DNA from: Sphingomonadales bacterium UBA658
GTDB taxonomy: Bacteria; Pseudomonadota; Alphaproteobacteria; Sphingomonadales; Sphingomonadaceae
Length of the DNA: 5,347 bases
Assembly: GCA_002299195.1 (NCBI GenBank)
Contig: DBOA01000141.1
Coordinates: 10,685-16,031 of the forward strand
Direction of reading: 5' to 3'
In this document: piece by piece, positions 1 to 5,347 of the stretch
Layout of the letters: the number at the start of each line of letters is the position of its first letter
Numbering within the stretch: the first letter of the stretch is position 1
The notes under the pieces: generated by a model
Seen by the model: the letters and a program-made list of their open reading frames with translations, nothing else
The model's database searches: none
Told to the model about the DNA's origin: nothing
Translations under genes and position numbers: made by a program

Positions 1-1337
1 CGTGATGGCGCGCTGAAGGTGATGCGGGTCTTGCCGCCGCCTGATGGACGCATATCGGTAAGGTCGCCCTTACGCACGGCCATTTTTTCAACGACTGTAC
101 CGGAATATTCATCATCAACGTCGATGACGACCGTTTCATATGGCTCGGTCTTCTGGCCCTTTTCGTCTTCGCGGAACAGCACGCGTGGGCGGCTGATGCC
201 AAGTTCAAAGCCTTCGCGGCGCATCGTTTCGATAAGAACGCCCAGCTGAAGTTCGCCGCGGCCAGCCACTTCAAAGCTGTCCTTGTCTTCGGCTTCGGTA
301 ATACGGACGGCGACGTTGCTTTCGGCTTCGCGCATCAAACGGTCGCGGATCATGCGGCTCGTAACCTTCGTGCCTTCACGGCCAGCCATTGGGCTGTCGT
401 TCACGGAAAAGCGCATCGACAATGTTGGCGGATCGATAGGCTGTGCTTGCAATGGCTCGGTCACCGTTGGTTCTGCAATCGTGTCAGCCACGGTCGCAGT
501 GGTCATACCGGCGATCGAAATAATGTCGCCAGCCTTCGCTTCGTCAACAGGAACGCGCTCAAGGCCACGGAATGACATGATCTTGGATGCACGGCCGGTT
601 TCGACAATCTTGCCGTCCGGGTTCAATGCGTGGATCTGTTGGTTCACCTTTACGGTACCCGACAGCACGAGGCCAGTCAGAATACGGCCAAGGAAGTTGT
701 CGCGGTCAAGCAAGGTGACAAGCATCTTGAACTCGCCATCAACGTCGGCCTTTGGCTCTGGAACATGGCTGACGATGGTTTCAAACATCGGGGTCAGCGT
801 GCCTTCGCGTAAGCTTGGGTCTGCCGACGCATAGCCATTACGGCCCGATGCATAAAGCACAGGGAAATCGAGCTGTTCATCGGTCGCATCAAGCGAAACG
901 AAAAGGTCGAACACTTCGTCCAACACTTCCTGAATACGCTCGTCAGGACGGTCAACCTTGTTAACGACGACGATTGGCTTCAAACCAAGGGCCAAAGCCT
1001 TGCCGGTAACGAACTTCGTCTGTGGCATCGCACCTTCGGACGAATCGACGAGCAGGATAACGCCGTCGACCATCGAAAGGATGCGCTCAACTTCGCCGCC
1101 AAAGTCGGCGTGGCCTGGGGTGTCGACGATATTGATGCGGATATCGTTCCATTCGACCGATGTGCACTTGGCAAGAATGGTGATGCCGCGTTCTTTTTCG
1201 AGGTCGTTCGAATCCATGGCGCGTTCTTCGATGCGCTGGTTGTCGCGGAAGGTGCCAGACTGACGAAACAGTTGGTCAACAAGGGTGGTTTTGCCGTGAT
1301 CGACGTGCGCGATGATGGCGATATTACGCAATGACAT
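1..1337 (-). CDS. typA: Translational GTPase TypA/BipA (3' end beyond the window)
   Basis: TypA/BipA is an EF-G-like GTPase that binds the 70S ribosome and supports ribosome assembly and growth under stress or cold; this role comes from the family. The frame gives 445 codons from the ATG at 1337-1335 and runs off the left edge. Visible GTPase motifs are the P-loop AHVDHGKT (residues 10-17), switch I RGITI (50-54), DTPGH (72-76) and NKVD (126-129). A beta-barrel domain II follows (about 200-290), then an EF-G domain III-like region with SMRFSVNDSPMAGREG (307-322), then the start of domain V, including KGDLTDM (423-429). E. coli BipA has about 607 residues, so roughly 160 are missing. I chose the start because MSLRNIAIIAHVDHGK is the usual N-terminus; AAAAGG lies 11 bases upstream. 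An in-frame ATG at 1367 would add ten residues but has no visible ribosome site. No frameshift or odd residue is seen. Confidence 0.96.
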   Translation of the reverse strand, partial: MSLRNIAIIAHVDHGKTTLVDQLFRQSGTFRDNQRIEERAMDSNDLEKERGITILAKCTSVEWNDIRINIVDTPGHADFGGEVERILSMVDGVILLVDSSEGAMPQTKFVTGKALALGLKPIVVVNKVDRPDERIQEVLDEVFDLFVSLDATDEQLDFPVLYASGRNGYASADPSLREGTLTPMFETIVSHVPEPKADVDGEFKMLVTLLDRDNFLGRILTGLVLSGTVKVNQQIHALNPDGKIVETGRASKIMSFRGLERVPVDEAKAGDIISIAGMTTATVADTIAEPTVTEPLQAQPIDPPTLSMRFSVNDSPMAGREGTKVTSRMIRDRLMREAESNVAVRITEAEDKDSFEVAGRGELQLGVLIETMRREGFELGISRPRVLFREDEKGQKTEPYETVVIDVDDEYSGTVVEKMAVRKGDLTDMRPSGGGKTRITFSAPS

Positions 1338-1472
1338 TTGGAAATGGGCCTTTTGGAAGGTCTTCATGGTAGCCACATGCCACCAGATTCTCGCGGGCCC
1401 TTAACCCAATATGTGTTGCGGCGCAACATCGCTGGTGTTGCAATAGGCGATTGTTCAGGTCAAAGCGTCGCC
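1338..1472. promoter_or_regulatory. Divergent intergenic region between typA and the symporter gene
   Basis: These 135 bases separate two divergent starts, so promoters for both genes should lie here. I could not place a convincing -35/-10 pair on either strand. The clearest structure is the palindrome and extra half-site at 1414-1441, listed separately. A weak ribosome-site candidate for typA is AAAAGG (minus strand, 1354-1349). For the symporter the only purine-rich match is CAGG at 1456-1459, 13 bases before its ATG, which is weak. Confidence 0.5.
1414..1441. promoter_or_regulatory. Possible operator: perfect palindrome plus third half-site
   Basis: Bases 1414-1428 read TGTTGCG-G-CGCAACA, a perfect 15-base palindrome with a single central base. 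Seven bases further on, TGTTGC recurs at 1436-1441, so GCAACA (1423-1428) and this copy form a second inverted repeat. Three alternating half-sites in a divergent promoter region are what a dimeric repressor or activator site looks like. As plus-strand RNA the second pair could instead fold into an eight-base-pair stem (one G-U pair) with a three-base loop. No regulator gene is in view, and I do not recognise the motif as that of a particular family. Confidence 0.35.
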
Positions 1473-2435
1473 ATGATTGCCCGTATCTTTGCTGACCGCT
1501 TCGTTCTTTTGCTGCTTGGCACGATATTGCTGGCAAGCATTCTGCCCGTGCGTGGGGTGGCTGCCAATGTTGCGGCCATGATCTCGTCCGCCGCGATCTT
1601 CGTGCTCTTTTTCTTGAACGGCGTCCGATTGCCGCGGCAAGAGGTCGTCAATGGCGTGCGCAACTGGCGGCTGCAGGGCGCGATTTTCCTGTTTGTCTTT
1701 GGGGTGATGTCCGCCGCTGGATTCATGCTGTCGCATATTTTCGACAATGTCCTACCGGCTACGCTGGCGCTCGGCATATTGTTCACCGGCATTTTACCAT
1801 CAACGGTGCAGTCGGCCGCCGCCTATTGCGCATTGGCCAAAGGCAATGTTGCAGCGTCAGTGGTGGCCGCCGCGTTGATTAACCTTGTCGGCGTGGTCCT
1901 TTCACCCGTGCTATTCGCTTTGCTCGCGCATGTCGGCGAAGGCAGCGTGTCGGGGGAAGCCGTGGGACGGATTGCATTGATCTTGCTGCTGCCCTTTGCA
2001 CTTGGCCAGATGATGCAGCGTTGGTTCAAGCCATGGGTCGATGGGCATAAGTCGGTCGCGACATGGATGGACCGCGTGTCGATTGCCATTGCGGTCTATG
2101 TCGCGTTTTCAGGCGCAGTGGTTGCGGGTATCTGGAGTATTGTGCGCGGCGACGAACTGGCTTGGCTGGCGGTGGCGCTGTCGATCATGCTTCTCATCGG
2201 CTTTGGCGGTGCGTGGTTGCTGGGCGGTGTCATGAAACTGCCGCGCGGTGACCGGATTACCATGCTGTTTTCAGGCGGACAGAAAAGCATCGCCATTGGC
2301 GCGCCGCTCGCCGCCACGATATTCCCACCAGCGATTGCTGGCATGGTGCTGTTACCGACGCTGGCCTACCATATGGCGCAGTTGATATTGTCGGCACCCA
2401 TGGCGACGCGTTTGGCTGCAGATCAAAAACCTTAG
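1473..2435 (+). CDS. Bile acid:sodium symporter family protein (YfeH/SBF-like)
   Basis: This is a 320-residue inner-membrane protein made almost entirely of hydrophobic helices, matching the SBF-like (PF13593) branch that includes E. coli YfeH and is related to SLC10A7. Family members are about 330 residues with around ten helices. The two conserved family segments are visible: LPSTVQSAAAYCALAKGN (about residues 108-125), the broken helix of the first repeat, and FSGGQKSIAIGAPLA (266-280), its counterpart in the second repeat. These form the crossover that binds ions and substrate in structurally known relatives. The substrate cannot be read from the sequence, and bile acid transport is unlikely despite the name. 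The frame is open back to a TTG at 1338. I chose the ATG at 1473 because MIARIFADRFVLLLLG begins the family-like part, while the 45 upstream residues are non-hydrophobic and would overlap the typA leader; an ATG at 1377 is a less likely alternative. The stop is TAG at 2433-2435, and no operon partner is seen. Confidence 0.88.
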   Translation: MIARIFADRFVLLLLGTILLASILPVRGVAANVAAMISSAAIFVLFFLNGVRLPRQEVVNGVRNWRLQGAIFLFVFGVMSAAGFMLSHIFDNVLPATLALGILFTGILPSTVQSAAAYCALAKGNVAASVVAAALINLVGVVLSPVLFALLAHVGEGSVSGEAVGRIALILLLPFALGQMMQRWFKPWVDGHKSVATWMDRVSIAIAVYVAFSGAVVAGIWSIVRGDELAWLAVALSIMLLIGFGGAWLLGGVMKLPRGDRITMLFSGGQKSIAIGAPLAATIFPPAIAGMVLLPTLAYHMAQLILSAPMATRLAADQKP

Positions 2436-2442
2436 TTCTACG

Positions 2443-2454
2443 TTAAATATTTAA
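2443..2454. repeat. AT-only palindrome at the convergent gene junction
   Basis: TTAAATATTTAA is a perfect 12-base palindrome. It spans the end of the 15-base gap between the symporter stop (2435) and the permease stop codon (TAA, minus strand 2453-2451), so the permease stop lies inside it. It contains no G or C and is too weak to be an ordinary intrinsic terminator. No GC-rich hairpin with a T-tract is found in the gap. Transcripts from the two genes therefore probably overlap or end by Rho or inside the opposing gene. Confidence 0.4.
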
Positions 2455-4949
2455 AGGCTCCTGAGCGCCTCCGATGGCCGCGCGGCCAATATTGGCAGTG
2501 AGCCGACCATCCCGAGTATGAATGTCAGCCCAGCGCCACCGACCAACGTCAGTACCAATATGCCATAATCGGGCGCGAAACTGAAATCGAAGATGTGCAC
2601 GACGACATAATATGCGGCGCCCATGCCAAGCGCGAGGGACAGCAATCCCAGCACCACGGCCAAGATGCCATATTCCATCGCCTGTGCGCCCAATATCTGG
2701 CTGCGTGTGCCGCCCAGCATCTTGGTAATCACCGCGTCATAGATGCGCGACTGGCGCGCAGCGGCGATGGCACCGACCAGAACAGCGATGCCCGCCAATA
2801 TCGCGATGGAGGCAGCCGCCGCGATGGCTTGCGCCATTTGGCTCAGCAAATTTGTGATCTGCGCAGTCACCTCGCCAACCTCAATCAGGGACGATGAGGG
2901 GAATGCGGGCGGTAAGGATTTGGCCAAGACGCGCTCGGCGTCCTGTGACACCGTCAACGTCGCCACCATATTGTGCGGCGCGGCGTCGAGGCTGCCGGGT
3001 GAGAAGACCATCACATAATTGAGGCCGAAATTCTCCCAATTGACGGTGCGCAGTGACGCAATCTTGGCGGGAACTTCGACGCCAAGCAGGCTGACGGTCA
3101 GGCTATCGCCAATGCCAACATTCAGGACCTCAGCGATTTCGGCATCAAGGCTGACCAAGGCGGGCCCTTCATAATCGGCTGGCCACCATTCGCCCTCCAC
3201 AAGCTCGCTGCCTTTTGGAATATCGGCGCTGTAGGTCAGGCCGCGGTCGCCGTTGAGCACCCATGAGCCTTCGGGCAATTCTTCCAATTGATCGACGCGT
3301 TGGCCGCCATATTCGATGATCGTGCCACGCAGCGCGGGGATGAGGTTGATCGAGGCGGCAGCGTCTGCGTCCTTGACCATGCTTGTGAACTTCGCAGCGC
3401 CTTCGCGCGGGATATCGAGCACGAAAAAGCTTGGTGCGCGTTCGGGGACGCTTTTCTTGATCTCGTTATTGATGCTGGTCTGAATCGCCGCGAGGGTGAC
3501 GAATAAGGTCAGCCCAAGGCCCAAGGCGACGACGAGCGCCTGCGTCTGTGCGCCTGGCCTATGCAAGTTGGCGAGGGCCAATCGGGGCAGTGGGGCCTTT
3601 GGACGGGGCAGGCGAATGGCAATGAAGCGCAGCAGGAATGCGATGCCGGTGAGCAAAAGCAACAGGCCGAACGCCGCGCCAATGAACGCAAGCGAGAACA
3701 TCGGCTCGCGCGCTGTGACAACCGCCAGCGCTACGATTGCGGAAATCGCGGCAACGACCCAGATGGTGCTTTTGCGGTCGATGCGGCTGTTGCCTTCAAC
3801 GATCGCGCGGAACAGGCCAGCCGCTGGCACCGTGCGGGCACGCGCAAGCGGGGGCAGGGCAAAGGCGAGCGCAATGAGCAAGCCGTAGATGGCGCTGATC
3901 GCCAAGGGGAGCGGATGCACGTTGAAACCCGGCGCAACGGGCAGGATGTCGCCTGCGACCCAACCAATCGCCATCGGCATGACGCTGCCGACGCCGAGGC
4001 CAACCAATATCGCGACGGACGCGACCGCAAGGATTTGCAACATATAGATGCGGAATATCGTCTGGCTGTCCGCGCCAGTGACCTTCAATGTCGCGATGCT
4101 TGCGCGTTTGCTGGCGAGATAGCTGCCCACGCCATTGCCGACGCCAATACCAGCGATTACCAATGCCGCGAGGCCCACCAAAGTCAGGAATTGCCCCATG
4201 CGTTCAATGAACCGCCGTGTTCCCGGCGCGCCATTTGACCGGTCGGTAATATCCCAGCCTGCGGAGGGAAATTGGGCCTCAAGCGCTTTGGCGACGGCTG
4301 CGGCGTCTTCCTGAGGCCTCAGCTTGATGCGGTATTTGCTTTCATACATGCTGCCCGGCTGGATGAGGCCAGTGTCCGGCAGCGACGCCATGTTGATGAT
4401 GGCGACTGGCCCAAGCGTGAAGCCTTCGCCCAAACGGTCGGGTTCTTCCGCAATGATGCCGGCCACCTTGAATGTCGCTTCGCCAAAACGGACGGTGCCG
4501 CCGGTTGCGATATCAAGCCTTTCGGATAGGGTTGGTCCGATGTAAATCTCACCTGTTGCCGGTGCTTTGGCCGGGCCACCTTCGCGCAATGTGAGTACGC
4601 CATAATGCGGATAGGCATTGTCGATGGCCTTGAGTTCCGCAAGCAGGCTGTCGTTGCCAATCGCCATTGCGCGCAATCGGATGGTTTCGGAAACCGCACC
4701 CGCCTTGCGCATCGCCGCCCTTTCGGCGGCGTTCGCTTCGCGTTGTGCAATGCCAATCTCAATATCCCCGCCCAAGATTGTCTGGCCGCGGCGCGAAAGC
4801 TCGTCTGAAATCCCGGCCGTTAGGCTGCCAATCGCCGCCAATGTCGCGACACCCAGAAACAGGCAAATCGCGAGCAGCCGAAGCCCGCGAATGCGTGCGG
4901 ATAGATCCCGGCGCGATATGCGCCAAATCGCGGCGAGGGGGAGGGTCAT
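2451..4949 (-). CDS. ABC transporter permease, YbbP-like with two FtsX domains
   Basis: This large inner-membrane permease has 832 residues from the ATG at 4949 and fits the COG3127 (YbbP) family. Residues here are counted from that ATG. One helix follows the N-terminus (about 25-46), then a MacB-like periplasmic domain (about 47-245). The first FtsX domain has helices near 255-275, 304-332 and 347-367, followed by a pair near 396-413 and 419-443. The second half opens with LPRLALANLHRPGAQTQA (454-471) and a helix near 472-492. A second periplasmic domain follows (about 493-700), with the family-typical RTVNWENFGLNYVMVF (634-649). Three final helices form the second FtsX domain, which ends in GSLPILAARPSEALRSL. 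Ten helices match the family. It should pair with the ATPase encoded just upstream. YbbAP systems are thought to act on hydrophobic or lipid-like envelope compounds, but the substrate here is unknown. I prefer ATG 4949 because MTLPLAAIWRISRRDLSAR looks like the usual N-terminus; a GTG at 4973 would add eight residues. Confidence 0.93.
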   Translation of the reverse strand: MTLPLAAIWRISRRDLSARIRGLRLLAICLFLGVATLAAIGSLTAGISDELSRRGQTILGGDIEIGIAQREANAAERAAMRKAGAVSETIRLRAMAIGNDSLLAELKAIDNAYPHYGVLTLREGGPAKAPATGEIYIGPTLSERLDIATGGTVRFGEATFKVAGIIAEEPDRLGEGFTLGPVAIINMASLPDTGLIQPGSMYESKYRIKLRPQEDAAAVAKALEAQFPSAGWDITDRSNGAPGTRRFIERMGQFLTLVGLAALVIAGIGVGNGVGSYLASKRASIATLKVTGADSQTIFRIYMLQILAVASVAILVGLGVGSVMPMAIGWVAGDILPVAPGFNVHPLPLAISAIYGLLIALAFALPPLARARTVPAAGLFRAIVEGNSRIDRKSTIWVVAAISAIVALAVVTAREPMFSLAFIGAAFGLLLLLTGIAFLLRFIAIRLPRPKAPLPRLALANLHRPGAQTQALVVALGLGLTLFVTLAAIQTSINNEIKKSVPERAPSFFVLDIPREGAAKFTSMVKDADAAASINLIPALRGTIIEYGGQRVDQLEELPEGSWVLNGDRGLTYSADIPKGSELVEGEWWPADYEGPALVSLDAEIAEVLNVGIGDSLTVSLLGVEVPAKIASLRTVNWENFGLNYVMVFSPGSLDAAPHNMVATLTVSQDAERVLAKSLPPAFPSSSLIEVGEVTAQITNLLSQMAQAIAAAASIAILAGIAVLVGAIAAARQSRIYDAVITKMLGGTRSQILGAQAMEYGILAVVLGLLSLALGMGAAYYVVVHIFDFSFAPDYGILVLTLVGGAGLTFILGMVGSLPILAARPSEALRSL

Positions 4950-4977
4950 ATAATGCGCGCTTTCAACCAACACCGTA

Positions 4978-4982
4978 TCCCT
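4978..4982 (-). promoter_or_regulatory. Possible ribosome-binding site at the edge of the inverted repeat
   Basis: On the minus strand AGGGA lies four bases before an in-frame GTG (4973-4971) and seven bases before an in-frame TTG (4970-4968). Either would extend the permease by seven or eight residues beyond the preferred ATG at 4949. The ATG itself has only GAAAG about ten bases upstream. The AGGGA falls in the outer arm of the inverted repeat, so arm pairing could hide it. The family-like N-terminus still argues for the ATG. Confidence 0.25.
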
Positions 4983-4987
4983 GAGCA

Positions 4988-5005
4988 GCAGCCGGATCCG
5001 GCTGC
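4988..5005. repeat. 18-base perfect palindrome inside the left arm
   Basis: GCAGCCGGATCCGGCTGC is a perfect palindrome nested in the left arm of the larger inverted repeat. The matching part of the right arm is diverged and does not have this symmetry. It could form a small hairpin of its own that competes with pairing between the arms, or be a protein-binding site. No regulator family is recognised. Confidence 0.6.
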
Positions 5006-5121
5006 GCCCGTCGAAGGGCGTTCAGAACTTTGCTCCAAGGCCGAGGGGCCTCCTTCGACGGACGCGGCTGCTTCGCACCCGCTGCTCAGGACTACGGTTG
5101 TTTTTGACATCGACGTGCGCA

Positions 5122-5347
5122 TCACGTGGTCACACGCTCCACCACATGGCCATCTTGCATCACAATGACGCGGTCGCATTTGCGTGCGAGCTCGGGGTCA
5201 TGCGTGATGATCAGTAGGGTTGCGCCCAATGCTGCGCGGCGGGCGAATAATAGGTCGACGATCGACGTGCCGGTCGATCCGTCCAAATTGCCCGTCGGCT
5301 CGTCCGCAAATATGATTTTCGGGCCAGCGGCCATGGCGCGGGCAATG
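5122..5347 (-). CDS. ABC transporter ATP-binding protein, YbbA/LolD-like (5' end beyond the window)
   Basis: Only the last 74 codons are visible; the start and the Walker A motif lie beyond the right edge. The frame begins within the end of the ABC signature region (IARAMAAGPK). It continues with Walker B IIFADEP, the D-loop TGNLDGSTG, the H-loop histidine in IITHDPELARKCDR, and the usual C-terminal VIVMQDGHVVE. It ends VTT at a TGA (5124-5122). The DEPTGNLD form is typical of the MacB/LolD/YbbA/FtsE group, whose ATPases partner FtsX-type permeases. Together with the YbbP-like gene downstream on the same strand this suggests a YbbA-type (COG4181) subunit. It would sit on the cytoplasmic face of the membrane and drive the permease by ATP hydrolysis. 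The gene pair is separated by 172 bases holding an inverted repeat. Confidence 0.93.
   Translation of the reverse strand, partial: IARAMAAGPKIIFADEPTGNLDGSTGTSIVDLLFARRAALGATLLIITHDPELARKCDRVIVMQDGHVVERVTT

Larger units (their letters stand above)
4972..5098. repeat. Long imperfect inverted repeat in the ATPase-permease gap
   Basis: The left arm (4972-5017) and the right arm (5052-5098) are imperfect reverse complements of about 46 bases. The best-matched blocks are ACCGTA (4972-4977) with TACGGT (5093-5098), CCTGAGCAGC (4980-4989) with GCTGCTCAGG (5081-5090), and CCGTCGAAGG (5008-5017) with CCTTCGACGG (5052-5061). The middle (5018-5051) holds its own hairpin, AGGCC (5038-5042) with GGCCT (5047-5051), and the short palindrome GTTCAGAAC (5020-5028). 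The CTGAGC and GTCGAAGG blocks recall the scattered intergenic palindromes I associate with Sphingomonadales genomes, but that link is from memory. In the operon transcript it would fold into one long hairpin. No target-site duplication is obvious. On the plus strand the right arm is followed by a T-rich run (5098-5105), but no plus-strand gene ends there. Confidence 0.75.
4946..5122 (-). other. Small bridging ORF between the ATPase and permease genes (58 codons)
   Basis: On the minus strand an ATG at 5122-5120 shares its A with the ATPase stop codon (TGATG). The frame stays open for 58 codons and ends in a TGA at 4948-4946 that overlaps the permease ATG at 4949 (ATGA). The product would begin MRTSMSKTTVVLSSG and end GIRCWLKARII. 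It is Ser/Gly/Ala-rich, has no recognisable domain, and is encoded mostly by the inverted repeat. It may serve to carry ribosomes across the gap rather than to make a useful protein. It may equally be a chance frame, since stops are scarce in GC-rich DNA. No clear ribosome site precedes it, so reinitiation would be needed. Confidence 0.25.

Noticed and set aside
283..834. A 183-codon plus-strand open frame.
   Set aside because: It lies wholly antisense to typA, which has strong family motifs in the opposite frame. Its product is low-complexity Ser/Arg-rich and matches nothing I know.
1338..1367. TypA start at the upstream ATG (1367), adding ten residues.
   Set aside because: No ribosome site is seen before it, and the usual TypA N-terminus MSLRNIAIIAHVDHGK begins at 1337.
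1338..1472. A 45-residue N-terminal extension of the symporter from a TTG at 1338.
   Set aside because: The extension is not family-like and starts directly against the typA start, leaving no room for promoters. The ATG at 1473 begins the hydrophobic family-like core.
3561..4238. A 225-codon plus-strand open frame rich in Arg, Gln, Asp and Ala.
   Set aside because: It is antisense to the permease gene. Its composition is typical of a GC-rich shadow frame and it has no recognisable domain.
4972..5105. The inverted repeat as a rho-independent terminator.
   Set aside because: In the direction of the operon (minus strand) no T-tract follows the hairpin. The T-rich run is on the plus-strand side, where no gene ends.

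Overview
This window shows a moderately GC-rich bacterial genome and is almost fully coding. The protein families, the form of the TypA N-terminus and the style of the intergenic inverted repeat suggest an alphaproteobacterium. Sphingomonadales is my best guess, made from recognition and not from any search. The window holds four protein genes, two of them cut by its edges.

Left part (1-1337, minus strand): the N-terminal 445 codons of typA/bipA, a ribosome-associated translational GTPase. Its C-terminus lies beyond the left edge. A 135-base divergent intergenic region (1338-1472) separates it from a plus-strand gene (1473-2435) for a putative bile acid:sodium symporter-family membrane protein of the YfeH/SBF-like branch. 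The intergenic region carries a 15-base perfect palindrome followed by a third half-site, a possible operator.

Right part (2451-5347, minus strand): an ABC transporter pair of the YbbA/YbbP type. The C-terminal end of the ATPase gene (5122-5347, cut by the right edge) is followed downstream by a large ten-helix FtsX/MacB-type permease (4949 down to 2451). The ATPase would power the permease, which in this family is thought to handle hydrophobic or lipid-like substrates in the cell envelope. The symporter and permease genes converge with 15 bases between them.

The most unusual part is the 172-base gap between the ATPase and permease genes. Genes of this type often sit closer together. Here the gap holds a long imperfect inverted repeat (arms about 46 bases) with smaller palindromes nested inside it. 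One reading frame stays open through the whole repeat: a 58-codon ORF whose ATG overlaps the ATPase stop (TGATG) and whose stop overlaps the permease ATG (ATGA). This looks like a palindromic element inside an operon that keeps the two genes translationally linked, though chance cannot be excluded. I see no tRNA, rRNA, CRISPR array, insertion sequence or phage gene, and no clear new defence or biosynthetic system.
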